Counted from the first letter of the stretch, positions 36,147 to 44,734 are shown. The stretch: 46,646 nucleotides of DNA from Candidatus Heimdallarchaeota archaeon (GCA_030608385.1 JAUWEG010000006.1:1-46646), one strand, 5' to 3'. Translations and numbers: made by a program. The notes: a model not told the origin generated them from the sequence alone.

Positions 36147-36722
36147 TTACACCCTTTTGCTTAATTCATTAAGAAGACTTAACGACTGTTCTCTGAAAGA
36201 TTCTAAAGCATTATTATTTGGAATTACATAATTTGAAAAAGCGATTGTCTCTCCCAACCCAAGTTTTAATTCATCTTCATCTCTCAACTGAAAATCTTTT
36301 TCAGTTTGGGGAGCATCTTTTCTCCCTCTCAATTTAAGTCGATCATATCTTAGTCTTGGATCTACATGTATTGCAACAATCAGGAAATCGTTGTTAAGCT
36401 GATTCTTGAAATATGTAACTTCGGCTTGACTTCTGATTCCATCAATGATTATCTTGTGAATACCTTGTTGTTTCAAATTCTCTATAGTTAAACAAGTAAG
36501 ATGGGCTACAGCTGTCTCACCGAGATCCTCTCTTAGCTTGATCATATATTTTCTGCTCATTTCAGGTGTAGGTTCGAATCCTTCCTCAACTACTTTTGCT
36601 CTGACTACATCGCCCATTACAACAGTTTGATAACCCAGTTCCTCAGCAAATCTAGCGAACTCGCTCTTACCTGAACCAGGCATTCCAGTAACTCCAATGA
36701 TTGTTGCTTTGGGTTTGGTCAT
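36147..36722 (-). CDS. UPF0200-family P-loop kinase-like protein
   Basis: A 191-residue P-loop protein of UPF0200, related to dephospho-CoA and adenylate kinases. The P-loop is GVTGMPGSGKSEFA (about residues 10-23). GDVVRAKVVEEG and VVDGIRS-like IIIDGIRSQAEV follow, and RLRYDRLKLRGRKDAPQ looks like the lid with its arginines. The reaction is not known for this family. It is translated just ahead of UPF0201, with the start at ATG 36722, divergent from the ThpR gene. Confidence 0.88.
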   Translation of the reverse strand: MTKPKATIIGVTGMPGSGKSEFARFAEELGYQTVVMGDVVRAKVVEEGFEPTPEMSRKYMIKLREDLGETAVAHLTCLTIENLKQQGIHKIIIDGIRSQAEVTYFKNQLNNDFLIVAIHVDPRLRYDRLKLRGRKDAPQTEKDFQLRDEDELKLGLGETIAFSNYVIPNNNALESFREQSLSLLNELSKRV

Positions 36723-36826
36723 TTAATTCATTGTGAGAATAATTAAGGCAATTAAAAATGTTGTTAAAGCAAATTAATTGTAACCTCATCAAAATTTATA
36801 AAATGATAGAAAATTGTTACTTGAAA

Positions 36827-37393
36827 ATGGTTCGTGCATTCATATCTATCAACTTTGAAGATGAAAATATCTTGAAAGGGGTACAAGAAATTCAGGATCA
36901 GATAAAGAATTCAGGTGCAAATGTAAGACTAGTAAATCCTGAAATCTTGCATATTACCTTGGAATTTCTGGGAGAGATATCAGAAGAACAAGTAACCATC
37001 TTATCAGAGATGCTTTCAGAAATAAAATTTGAAAGCCTGAAACTTCAAGTAAAAGGACCTGGTGTGTTACCAAATGAAAAACATGTTAGGGTTGTTTATT
37101 GCGAAATAAACGGAGAGGTTGAAAAACTGAAGGAAATTCAAAAGGAAATCAGAAATAAATTAAGGAATAAGGGTTTCAAAGTTGATTCTAGACCTTTTAA
37201 ACCTCATCTGACGATAGGAAGAGTAAAATCTCCCAAAAATAAGGACGTATTGATTAAGGTTATAAAGAACCTTTCAGAATATAGCTGCGGAGTTCAAGAA
37301 ATTAATTCAATCCAACTCAAAAAATCCATATTAAAAACAGAAGGACCAGAATATTCAGTACTCTACAAAGTAGACGCATTAGATAAAAGGTGA
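36827..37393 (+). CDS. thpR: RNA 2',3'-cyclic phosphodiesterase (ThpR, 2'-5' RNA ligase family)
   Basis: A 188-residue 2H phosphoesterase. Both catalytic HxTx motifs are intact: HITLEFLGE and HLTIGRVKS. The start RAFISINFEDENI and the GPGVLPNEKHVRVVYCEI strand are typical of ThpR. The enzyme hydrolyses 2',3'-cyclic phosphates at RNA ends and can act in reverse as a 2'-5' ligase. The frame opens upstream at 36758, but ATG 36827 (MVRAFIS) matches family N-termini. It is 4 bases ahead of the CCA-transferase homologue, a pairing widely seen in archaea. Confidence 0.92.
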   Translation: MVRAFISINFEDENILKGVQEIQDQIKNSGANVRLVNPEILHITLEFLGEISEEQVTILSEMLSEIKFESLKLQVKGPGVLPNEKHVRVVYCEINGEVEKLKEIQKEIRNKLRNKGFKVDSRPFKPHLTIGRVKSPKNKDVLIKVIKNLSEYSCGVQEINSIQLKKSILKTEGPEYSVLYKVDALDKR

Positions 37394-37397
37394 TTTC

Positions 37398-38885
37398 ATG
37401 AGTAAAAAACCCCCAAAGGATACTTCAAAAATAATTGAAAAGAAAGTTTTGGAAGTAATTCAAGTCCAATGGGAACAACATGAGAGGGTAAGAGAGATTC
37501 TTTCAATTCTCAGAGAAAAGATACAACAGGATTTAGGTTCTTTAGGGTATATAGGAAGAGTTGAAACTCAAGGTTCTTTTGTCAGAAAAACCTACCTAAG
37601 TGAAGATGAGACATTCGATCTTATGCTAATCCTGCAAAGAGCTGATAAACCAAAGATGCACCAAATTCTCGATGCCTTGGAAAAAAGATTGAAAAAAGAT
37701 AGAATAAAAAAGGATCCAATAACAATCACAAAACATACAGGAAAAATCCCCTATCTTAGAATTGTTGCGGGTGATGAACTCATTAATCTCTTTGTAGGCT
37801 TTGAAGTAATGCCAGGAGATGAAACAACATCCATTTTTGATTTAATCCCGATGCATTCTCAATATCTGATTACCCATATGAAAGAAGATGATAGAAATGA
37901 GGTACTTCTACTGAAGAAATTTCTGAAGACCATAGGTGTTTACAGAAATGAAGTAGGTGCAATTGGTTTTAATGGATATCTTTGTGAATTACTCATTTTG
38001 TTTTATGGGACATTTGGAAAAACTATCGAAAACATTGGAAAATGGAGACCTAGAACAATTATTGATTTGAAGAAAAACATTGAGAAGTCAGAAGATGTAG
38101 ATCTTCTAACAAGTGAAATGTTACTGAAATATTATCCTTTATATGTACCAGATCCTTTAAATCCTAAAGATAATGTAGCAGCTGATGTATCTGTTGATCA
38201 ATTTACTTCATTAGTCGCTGCAGCTAATACATATAGGTTTGAACCAAAAATTAGTTTTTTTGAAGATTTAATCTGTGAGATTCCATCATATTCTGACCTT
38301 ATGCGAAAAATCATCTTTTCAGGTAGACAACTTGTAATTTTGGCTACTAAGCGAAATTTTCAGGAAACTGAAATTTGTTGGCAAAAAGCAATGTCAATGA
38401 AGAATGGCTTCCAGGTAGAATTATTTAACAATAACTATATTTTAGAAAGATCAAAAGCTTTTGTCTCCGATGAGTATTATGGCTTATTTTTGTCATTGTT
38501 GGATTTAAACCCACAGATTTCAATTAGAAAAGAAGGACCTTTAATTACATCAAAGGAGTCTCTTAAATTCCTTCAGCAATATACTAAGCACGTTGATGTT
38601 GTAGCTGGACCATTTATAGATAATGAGCATTGGGTAATTCACTTTACAAAGAAAGGTCAAAATGTATTCGAATTTCTTGAAAGTTTGGTGAAGAAAAATA
38701 CTTTCATGTTGAATGTTGATTCCTTCCTTAAAATCGAAATTAAGGAAAAACTAAAGATTTATGGGGCAGATGAAAAGCTTGGAGAAATCTATGAAACTGA
38801 TAGTTCTTTAGCTGAATATCTTTTTCTGTTCATAGAAAGGAAACCTTTGTGGATATGTAATTTAGAACAAGCTGATCAGATATAA
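37398..38885 (+). CDS. Archaeal class I CCA-transferase homologue, catalytic residues altered
   Basis: A 495-residue member of the archaeal CCA-adding enzyme family, in its usual place after thpR. The fold is clearly there: GSFVRKTYL at G59-S60, MHSQYLITHM, LLLKKFLKTIGVYRNEVG and GFNGYLCELLILFYG match the head, neck and body of A. fulgidus CCA enzyme. The catalytic carboxylates do not. The expected ExD pair reads T72-F73-D74 and the third Asp (VDVVPCY in the family) is N130 in LINLFVGF. Only one of three metal ligands is left. As annotated by family it would add CCA to tRNA, but as read here it is probably inactive or has another role, and a working copy should lie elsewhere in the genome. 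Confidence 0.85.
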   Translation: MSKKPPKDTSKIIEKKVLEVIQVQWEQHERVREILSILREKIQQDLGSLGYIGRVETQGSFVRKTYLSEDETFDLMLILQRADKPKMHQILDALEKRLKKDRIKKDPITITKHTGKIPYLRIVAGDELINLFVGFEVMPGDETTSIFDLIPMHSQYLITHMKEDDRNEVLLLKKFLKTIGVYRNEVGAIGFNGYLCELLILFYGTFGKTIENIGKWRPRTIIDLKKNIEKSEDVDLLTSEMLLKYYPLYVPDPLNPKDNVAADVSVDQFTSLVAAANTYRFEPKISFFEDLICEIPSYSDLMRKIIFSGRQLVILATKRNFQETEICWQKAMSMKNGFQVELFNNNYILERSKAFVSDEYYGLFLSLLDLNPQISIRKEGPLITSKESLKFLQQYTKHVDVVAGPFIDNEHWVIHFTKKGQNVFEFLESLVKKNTFMLNVDSFLKIEIKEKLKIYGADEKLGEIYETDSSLAEYLFLFIERKPLWICNLEQADQI

Positions 38886-38903
38886 AAAAAGAAGAAAGGA
38901 AAA

Positions 38904-38987
38904 TTATTTTTTGAATTTCTTTCTGTAAATTACCGCGATTATTGGTGTAACTGCCAAAACAACGATTAATAGAATAGAGGAAGTTCG
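38904..38987 (-). pseudogene. Relic of a C-terminal membrane anchor
   Basis: On the minus strand, a 27-codon stretch ends at TAA (38904-38906) and encodes RTSS, a ~17-residue hydrophobic helix, and a basic RKKFKK end. It resembles the C-terminus of the beta-helix protein at 40057 (KTSFSTFWILLVALVIPIF then RRKSKN). The frame continues upstream to about 39050 without an ATG. It looks like the surviving tail of a lost surface-protein gene. It fills most of the 190-base gap between the CCA homologue and the nuclease. Confidence 0.5.
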
Positions 38988-39075
38988 AGAAAAATGGAAG
39001 CTTCTTTCTAAAACTCTGAAAAAGCAAAATATGTTTTTCTTGCATTTTTATACTAAATTCTGTTAGTGAAATAAT

Positions 39076-40044
39076 ATGAGAATTGTTGCTACAGCTGATA
39101 CTCATTTTGGATTTGAATATGGTAGAACAGCTGTTGCAAAGAAGGAATCAATTGAAAGAATGAATCTAGCTTTCGAAAATGTTTTGAATGAAGCAGTTTC
39201 GAAGAAAGCAGATTTGGTGTTGCATGGTGGAGACATGTTTAATCGTTCTTCACCAAAAAAAGTAGTTATAAAAAAAGCATATGATATAATTCATAAATTT
39301 GCAGAAAATGATATTCCATTAGTTGCTATACCAGGAAATCACGATAGGTCAGTTCTTCCTGAATCCTTGATAAATCATTTTAATAAAAATATTCATTTTA
39401 TGAACAAACTAACACTACTAGGTTTATCTGAAGTAGCTATCCTTTCATTTCCTTTCGAGGGTAATTCACCAAGAACCATATTTGAAAAGGTAGCTAAAAT
39501 AGCGAAAGAGAATACAGAGCAAAAGATTGTTGTTCTATGTCATCAACTCTTTGATGGAGCTTGTTTTGGGCCCCATAATTATGTTTTTACAAAAAGAATA
39601 GATACACTTGAAACAGAGAAGCTACCAAAAAATGTTCTCTTAGTAATTACTGGACATATACATAGATCCCAAAAACTTCAAAATAATAGAGTATTTTATA
39701 CAGGTTCAATTGAAAGGACAAGTTTTATGGAAATTACAGAACCTAAAGGGTATCTTTTGATAGATATAGAGGATGATTTCCACAAAGTTCAATTTTGTGA
39801 AACAAAAAGCATACCGATGGAAGTTCTTGAAATAGATATAAGAAACACTGCAATGCTATCCTCAGCAATTGAAGAAGAAAATATCGAAATTAACTCAAGA
39901 ACTCTTATTAGGTTTATAAACAGAGATCTATCTGATAATGAAATTAAATTTTTGTGGGCAAGATTTCCTGCTAAAGAGTATCCTCTACTCAGATTTTCAC
40001 CAAGAAATCCAAAAATTATTTTAAGAAAATTATATGAAAAATAA
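39076..40044 (+). CDS. Mre11/SbcD-like DNA repair nuclease
   Basis: A 322-residue calcineurin-like phosphoesterase of the Mre11/SbcD kind. All metal motifs are visible: TADTHFG (Asp, His), LHGGDMFN (Asp), PGNHDRS (Asn, His), LCHQLFDG (His) and ITGHIHRSQ (His, His). A ~90-residue C-terminal capping region follows (EVLEIDIRN onward). No Rad50 gene is adjacent, and the protein is shorter than most archaeal Mre11, so it may be a stand-alone form or an archaeal SbcD variant. The ATG is at 39076. A truncated copy of its N-terminus is found at 41644. Confidence 0.88.
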   Translation: MRIVATADTHFGFEYGRTAVAKKESIERMNLAFENVLNEAVSKKADLVLHGGDMFNRSSPKKVVIKKAYDIIHKFAENDIPLVAIPGNHDRSVLPESLINHFNKNIHFMNKLTLLGLSEVAILSFPFEGNSPRTIFEKVAKIAKENTEQKIVVLCHQLFDGACFGPHNYVFTKRIDTLETEKLPKNVLLVITGHIHRSQKLQNNRVFYTGSIERTSFMEITEPKGYLLIDIEDDFHKVQFCETKSIPMEVLEIDIRNTAMLSSAIEEENIEINSRTLIRFINRDLSDNEIKFLWARFPAKEYPLLRFSPRNPKIILRKLYEK

Positions 40045-40056
40045 AAAAAAGAAAGA

Positions 40057-41424
40057 TTAGTTTTTTGATTTTCTTCTAACAAAAATGGGAATTACTAAAG
40101 CAACTAATAGAATCCAAAAAGTCGAAAAACTTGTTTTAACAAATACGGCTGGATTTTTGAGAGGATATGGATCAACTGTGTTGAATGGACCATCTAGAGG
40201 ATATTCGGCTCTCCGACCTAGATCATCCCAATAATTTCCTTCAAGTGTTGTTTTATCATACCAAGTTGTGTTAAATCCTTCATCAAAAGCTTGACTCTTA
40301 CCATTTTTGTTATTTTTTATGAAATCATTATGATGAATGGTGTGATTGTAAGCATGATATTCCTGTGTCTCGAAAATTATAGTTAAATTGAGCAATATTG
40401 CATATAGTGTATTCCTCTCGAAAATATTGTAATTATATGTTACAAAATATCCTATAGCTTTGATTCCATACAGATTCTCACTTATCTCGTTATATGTGAT
40501 GTTTATGTAAGTTGAAGCTTTATATATTTCAAATCCATACAAAGAGTTTTTAGTACAGGTGTTGTTACTGAAGATGGAATGATAACTGTTAATTCCAATA
40601 CCTATTTTATTATTTGTACAGTAATTGTTTGAAATCTCACTAAAGTCAGCACCAATGACCATTCCAATATCATTGTTACTACAGATATTGTTTGAAATTG
40701 TAAGGTTTACACCAAATAGATACATACCTCCTGCATTAAAATTGATTTGATTCTCTTTAATTACGCTCCCTGAAGCTATAAGCTCAATTGCTCGGTGTTG
40801 ATTGAATTCAAAAGTATTTTTCTCTATCAGAACAGCAGAATTATTGCCAACAATTCCAATATATATATGAATACCATAAGAGTTATTTGAAACTACATTT
40901 GCTGATATTTTTGCTACGTATTTTTCATCAAGTAAAGGTTCCTCCCCTGTCATATTTTCAGGAGCAGGAACTCTCGGATAATAATCATGAAGAAATATTC
41001 CTGTAAAGTTGTTATTTTTGACTATATTATTGACTATTTGAGCTGTACCTTGAACAATACGGAGTATCCTAATACCAATTTTTTCAGCATCAATCATGCA
41101 ATTTCTTATTATGAAACTTCTTGACGTTGAATTTATGGAAATCCCTACGCTTGAAGATGTATTAATATCCAGATTTTCAATTAAATATGGCTCATCGGGG
41201 GTTCCTTTTCCTAGAAACCCGTAATCTGTAAAATTATCATCTGAACTAATCAGAATAGGGTCACTCGAAACTAAAGAATCAAAGTTGAATGTTTCAGTTT
41301 GATAGATTTGTTTAGCTTTTATTCCAATTAGATTTGAAGAAACAGAATAAGTAAAAAGAATTGAGCTTAGAAAAATAAGCAAAATTAGGCAAATTGGTTT
41401 GATTCTTGTAGATGTAACCCTCAT
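40057..41424 (-). CDS. Secreted, membrane-anchored NosD-type beta-helix protein
   Basis: A 455-residue surface protein. An N-terminal signal peptide (KPICLILLIFLSSILFTYSVSS) is followed by a right-handed parallel beta-helix with repeats of the NosD/PbH1 kind rich in Asn and Gly (GIFLHDYY, GIHIYIGIVGNNSAVLIEKN, GIKAIGYF). A final helix (FWILLVALVIPIFV) with a basic RRKSKN end anchors it in the membrane. Beta-helix proteins of this type often bind or cleave polysaccharide, or bind ligands; the substrate is unknown. It is convergent with the nuclease and its C-terminal anchor resembles the relic at 38904. Confidence 0.85.
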   Translation of the reverse strand: MRVTSTRIKPICLILLIFLSSILFTYSVSSNLIGIKAKQIYQTETFNFDSLVSSDPILISSDDNFTDYGFLGKGTPDEPYLIENLDINTSSSVGISINSTSRSFIIRNCMIDAEKIGIRILRIVQGTAQIVNNIVKNNNFTGIFLHDYYPRVPAPENMTGEEPLLDEKYVAKISANVVSNNSYGIHIYIGIVGNNSAVLIEKNTFEFNQHRAIELIASGSVIKENQINFNAGGMYLFGVNLTISNNICSNNDIGMVIGADFSEISNNYCTNNKIGIGINSYHSIFSNNTCTKNSLYGFEIYKASTYINITYNEISENLYGIKAIGYFVTYNYNIFERNTLYAILLNLTIIFETQEYHAYNHTIHHNDFIKNNKNGKSQAFDEGFNTTWYDKTTLEGNYWDDLGRRAEYPLDGPFNTVDPYPLKNPAVFVKTSFSTFWILLVALVIPIFVRRKSKN

Positions 41425-41643
41425 ATCAAATAGCTAATTGTGATAATGAGTTAATAAACATTATCAGTTTAAAGTGGAATTTAGCTTTCTCGAACACTTT
41501 TCTATAGTTTATTTTCCATATATTCTTGTGAGTTCAGATTCGTTTCTCATCATAAATCCTAATTATAAGTCTAGCAAGACAGTAAGAATGTTAGAAAATA
41601 CCTTAAAATTATCAATGAATATTTGGGAGATATAGAGAAGGAG

Positions 41644-41700
41644 ATTGTTGCTATAGCAGATACACTTTTCGGTAATGAATATGGGAGAACAGTTGAATAA
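41644..41700 (+). pseudogene. Truncated copy of the Mre11-like nuclease N-terminus
   Basis: The reading frame IVAIADTLFGNEYGRTVE followed by TAA matches the N-terminus of the nuclease at 39076, IVATADTHFGFEYGRTAV, at 14 of 18 positions. The catalytic His is now Leu and a stop follows immediately. The copy has no ATG before it (GAGATTG instead of GAGAATTG). It sits in the 284-base gap between the beta-helix and methylase genes, so it is the remnant of a duplicated nuclease gene. Confidence 0.8.
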
Positions 41701-41708
41701 AAAAAATT

Positions 41709-42359
41709 TCAACTATCCTTTTTTTGAAGAAGGAACATTGCATCCTCATTTTGATTATTTAGGTAAGGGAATCTTTTTTCTTTAACTAACATCACATTGG
41801 GAAATAATTCAACATAATTTTTTGCAAAATTCCCCTTCCATAGAACATTAGACTTCCCACGGTAAGTAATTTCTTGTTGATTCTCTGCAAAATATTCAAA
41901 CCCCCAAATCCATTGTTTGGAACAACGATTAATTTCATGTAAAATTTCGTTTAGATCATTCGGTAAAATATGTATCAACACTCCACTGGTGAACACTAAA
42001 TCAAAATATCCATCTTTAAAAGGGGTATCAAATCCTGATCCCTGAAAGATATTGATGTTCTTTGTATGTTCCTTGGCTTTTTCTACAGCATATTGTTGGA
42101 TTTCGATACCATAGAGGTTTTTAAAACCCATTGCTTGTAAGCATAACAATTGATGACCAACATTACACCCTACTTCTAAAATTTTAATATCTCTTGAAAA
42201 ACTACCAATAAATTCTGTATTCATTGCAGTTCGAGAAACTCCCCAGGTTTCTTCATAAAATTTATCCCACTCTTTAACATTCAGGACCTCATTTCTATCG
42301 GTATATTCTTTACCGAAATTGCCACTCCAGAACTTCATTTGTTCGGTTTTCTTCTCCAT
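41709..42359 (-). CDS. SAM methyltransferase of the pseudaminic-acid-associated type
   Basis: A 216-residue methyltransferase that matches the family found with pseudaminic acid genes. Its start EQMKFWSGNFGKEYTDRN is the hallmark, followed by motif I ILEVGCNVGHQLLCL, motif II GIEIQQYAVEKA and GSGFDTPFKDGYFDLVF. The C-terminal WKGNFAKNYVELFP is also typical. The family methylates an unknown sugar-nucleotide or glycan intermediate. No other nonulosonic-acid genes lie in the window, so it is isolated from its usual context. Start ATG at 42359. Confidence 0.85.
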   Translation of the reverse strand: MEKKTEQMKFWSGNFGKEYTDRNEVLNVKEWDKFYEETWGVSRTAMNTEFIGSFSRDIKILEVGCNVGHQLLCLQAMGFKNLYGIEIQQYAVEKAKEHTKNINIFQGSGFDTPFKDGYFDLVFTSGVLIHILPNDLNEILHEINRCSKQWIWGFEYFAENQQEITYRGKSNVLWKGNFAKNYVELFPNVMLVKEKRFPYLNNQNEDAMFLLQKKDS

Positions 42360-42397
42360 TTCTACATTTTCCCCTTTTATCGCTGTGTTTTTTATTC

Positions 42398-42440
42398 AAT
42401 GAACGTAATCTATCTAGTAAATTACTTGTTTGCGTTCATT
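42398..42440. repeat. Inverted repeat in the gap before the methylase
   Basis: AATGAACG (42398-42405) and CGTTCATT (42433-42440) are perfect 8-base inverted copies about 27 bases apart. They lie just upstream of the methylase start in the 292-base gap, which otherwise holds nothing I can support except AT-rich sequence. A short plus-strand ORF at 42430-42645 crosses it but has no coding features. The repeat could be an operator or a chance match. Confidence 0.35.
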
Positions 42441-42651
42441 CAAAGACTTTTTGAGAACAACATTTTCTCGTTTTCTTTACCCTCTAAAACCAAAATGTTT
42501 GAAAATTCTATTTAAATCTTGTTTTCTAATAAATCAATACTTTTTGGAACACTTCTTTAGAGAGATTATGATGGGGATGCAAAAGAAGCTCTCTATACGA
42601 ATATATTTCCATTTTAAACGTCACAATTTTCTCATTCAAGATTAATCTGAT

Positions 42652-43194
42652 TCAATTCTGATTTTTTTTGTTTTCTTTCTTTTTTATTCTCTCTTCTCTT
42701 CTTTTCATTCTTTTTTCTATAAATTTAGGATTGAAAGTCCACAGATCATTCCAGACAAAATTACTGATTAAACCCGCATAAAATGCAATTGTCATCACCA
42801 AGTACTTATTCCAGAGCAACGACCCATGAAGACCCATCATAATTCCTGTATAAATCGTATATCCTACAAAACCAATTAGAGTGAATTGAAAAAACTGAAA
42901 GAGAGTACTTGGTTGGAATTCTTTGCCTTGATCTCTAAAAGTCCAAATTTTGTTCATAACGAAAGTAAAAACAAAAACAATAGCCATGGAAAGCAGAGAT
43001 GCTATAACACCTTGATTAATGGCAAATACCCATATCGATATGTCAATATCCTTCAAAAAAGTGATTCCCAATAGCATATCAAAGAGATACAAAAGAAGAA
43101 AGTTCAATCCCCAGCCAATAGTTCCTATGATTGCGAATTTAATGAATCTTTTTCCTCTTTCCGTAGAGAAAAATCCTGTTTTCTCTTCTGTCAA
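42652..43194 (-). CDS. GtrA-like membrane protein
   Basis: A 180-residue member of the GtrA family, which helps move or organise polyprenyl-linked sugars across membranes during glycan synthesis. FIKFAIIGTIGWGLNFLLLY is the first helix with the family's gly-rich start, followed by three more helices and MNKIWTFRDQGKE, the conserved WxF motif before helix 3. NFVWNDLWTFNPKF repeats the motif near the end, and the C-terminus is very basic (KKKENKKNQN). The start is TTG at 43194; a GAGGG lies about 8 bases before it, supporting it. Its neighbour, the methylase, also suggests surface glycan work. Confidence 0.85.
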   Translation of the reverse strand: MTEEKTGFFSTERGKRFIKFAIIGTIGWGLNFLLLYLFDMLLGITFLKDIDISIWVFAINQGVIASLLSMAIVFVFTFVMNKIWTFRDQGKEFQPSTLFQFFQFTLIGFVGYTIYTGIMMGLHGSLLWNKYLVMTIAFYAGLISNFVWNDLWTFNPKFIEKRMKRREERIKKKENKKNQN

Positions 43195-43313
43195 GATAAT
43201 GACCCTCTTTAAACCATAAAACGAATGAAATAGGTTGCTTTTAAGAATTATGAATCAAATATGAGGAAGGAAGTAAAATAAAAAAATAAGAAAAATGAAT
43301 GAAGAGATAAATG

Positions 43314-44549
43314 TTAGAATATTTTCAATTCTCTTCCTAAATCTTCAAATTTCATTAAAGCAAAGTCTAAATCTTCTTTGGTCAGACCTGCGTTCATCAT
43401 GACTCTAATTCTAGCTGTACCTCTTGGAACCATTGGAAAGACTATTGGTAAGGCAAATATCCCTTCCACCATGAGTCTGTCACTTAGTTTTTTAGCAACT
43501 TCATTTTCTCCACAGATTATAGGCACAATAGCAGTTGGACATTTAGATGAAGCAACTGTTATGTCATGTCCATAACCAATGTCAACGATTTTGCTCTTGA
43601 AGTAATCACAGTTATCAAGGAGTTTTTCAACTACAGGTTCATGGAAAGGCGATTTGGGATCTAGAACTTCTAAAGAACCAAGTGCTGCACCTGCAACTGC
43701 GGGAGGTTGAGAACCACTAAGAAGATAAGAACGACCAGTGTTTCGAAGGAAATTGACTAAGTTTTTAGAACCAACAATAGCTCCTCCAACTACTCCCATA
43801 GCCTTAGAGTAAGTGTTCATTTCAACTTGAACTTTACCTTGTAAACCAAAATGATCTACGATGCCCTTACCTTTCTTATTTCGACCTAAGACACCGTCTC
43901 CGTGAGCATCATCAACGAATATCATGGCACCATATTCTTCACTTAGTTTTTGTACTTCGTCTAATGGTGACATGTCTCCATCCATACTATAAACTCCATC
44001 TAGTATAACTAAGATTCTCTTTTCTCCATTGGGATCTGCCGCATCTGCTTCTTTTAATTTCTCTTCTAAACTGCCCATATCACAATGATCGTAAATTGTT
44101 CTAACTGTCTTTGTTAAACGCACTCCATCAATAATTGAGCCATGGTTTAGTTGGTCAGAAATAATGAAATCTCCTTTCCTCACAAGTGTTGGTATTGCAC
44201 CTTCATTTGCTATGAATCCACTCATCCATACCATTGAAGCTTCTTGCTCTTTGAAATCGGCATGTTTTTGCTCCCATTCTTCATGAATTACCATATTTCC
44301 AGCTATTGCTCTAACTGAACCAGAACCAGCCCCATATTTCTCGACTGCTTCTATTGCTCTTTTCCTTAAATGTGGGTGATTTGCTAGATTTAAGTAATTA
44401 TTTGAACATAACATCAATAATTCTTTACCATCTACTTTAACTTGAGTTTCTGAAGGGGTTTCCAATGATCTGTGTACCCATTCACGACCTTCTTTTTGGA
44501 TTTGTTTGTATTCTTCTTTCAAAAATTTTGTTGGATTTCTTTTTGCCAT
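43314..44549 (-). CDS. Glycine C-acetyltransferase-like alpha-oxoamine synthase
   Basis: A PLP enzyme of the alpha-oxoamine synthase family (KBL, BioF, HemA), 411 residues from the ATG at 44549. SNNYLNLANHPHLRKRAIEA, YGAGSGSVRAIAGN, DDAHGDGVLG and the PLP-lysine motif TYSKAMGVVGGAIVG are all present, and SYLLSGSQPPAVAGAA fits too. KBL makes 2-amino-3-oxobutyrate from glycine and acetyl-CoA in threonine breakdown. BioF-type activity is the main alternative. A TTG upstream (44582) opens the frame, but GAGGTG 6 bases before 44549 supports that ATG. It has no biotin or threonine genes beside it. Confidence 0.9.
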   Translation of the reverse strand: MAKRNPTKFLKEEYKQIQKEGREWVHRSLETPSETQVKVDGKELLMLCSNNYLNLANHPHLRKRAIEAVEKYGAGSGSVRAIAGNMVIHEEWEQKHADFKEQEASMVWMSGFIANEGAIPTLVRKGDFIISDQLNHGSIIDGVRLTKTVRTIYDHCDMGSLEEKLKEADAADPNGEKRILVILDGVYSMDGDMSPLDEVQKLSEEYGAMIFVDDAHGDGVLGRNKKGKGIVDHFGLQGKVQVEMNTYSKAMGVVGGAIVGSKNLVNFLRNTGRSYLLSGSQPPAVAGAALGSLEVLDPKSPFHEPVVEKLLDNCDYFKSKIVDIGYGHDITVASSKCPTAIVPIICGENEVAKKLSDRLMVEGIFALPIVFPMVPRGTARIRVMMNAGLTKEDLDFALMKFEDLGRELKIF

Positions 44550-44722
44550 TTTGGCACCTCTCATTCTCAAAGGTCTTATCAACCCTCCCTTTTTATTTTT
44601 TCCTCTTGATATCTAAATTTTTTTTGGTAAGATGAATCATGACACAAGTATAGTTTTTCCGAAATCAAAAATCTTTTTTGATTAATTCTAAACAACCAAG
44701 AGAAAAAAGGAGTTCAGAAAAG

Positions 44723-44734
44723 CTTTTTATATTT
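44723..44734 (+). promoter_or_regulatory. TATA-like box before the ABC ATPase gene
   Basis: CTTTTTATATTTAT lies about 42-53 bases before the ATG at 44776. It is in the ~220-base gap between this gene and the divergent KBL-like gene. The gap also has a run of A/T-rich sequence but no clear operator. Confidence 0.4.

Noticed and set aside
38830-39105. Minus-strand 91-codon ORF across the gap before the nuclease
   Set aside because: It overlaps the ends of two real genes and does not use the frame that matches the beta-helix protein's anchor. The relic frame at 38904-38987 explains the gap better.
42430-42645. Plus-strand 71-codon ORF before the GtrA-like gene
   Set aside because: It has a biased, Phe/Lys-rich composition with no domain, and its start lies inside the inverted repeat. 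It is probably chance in AT-rich DNA.
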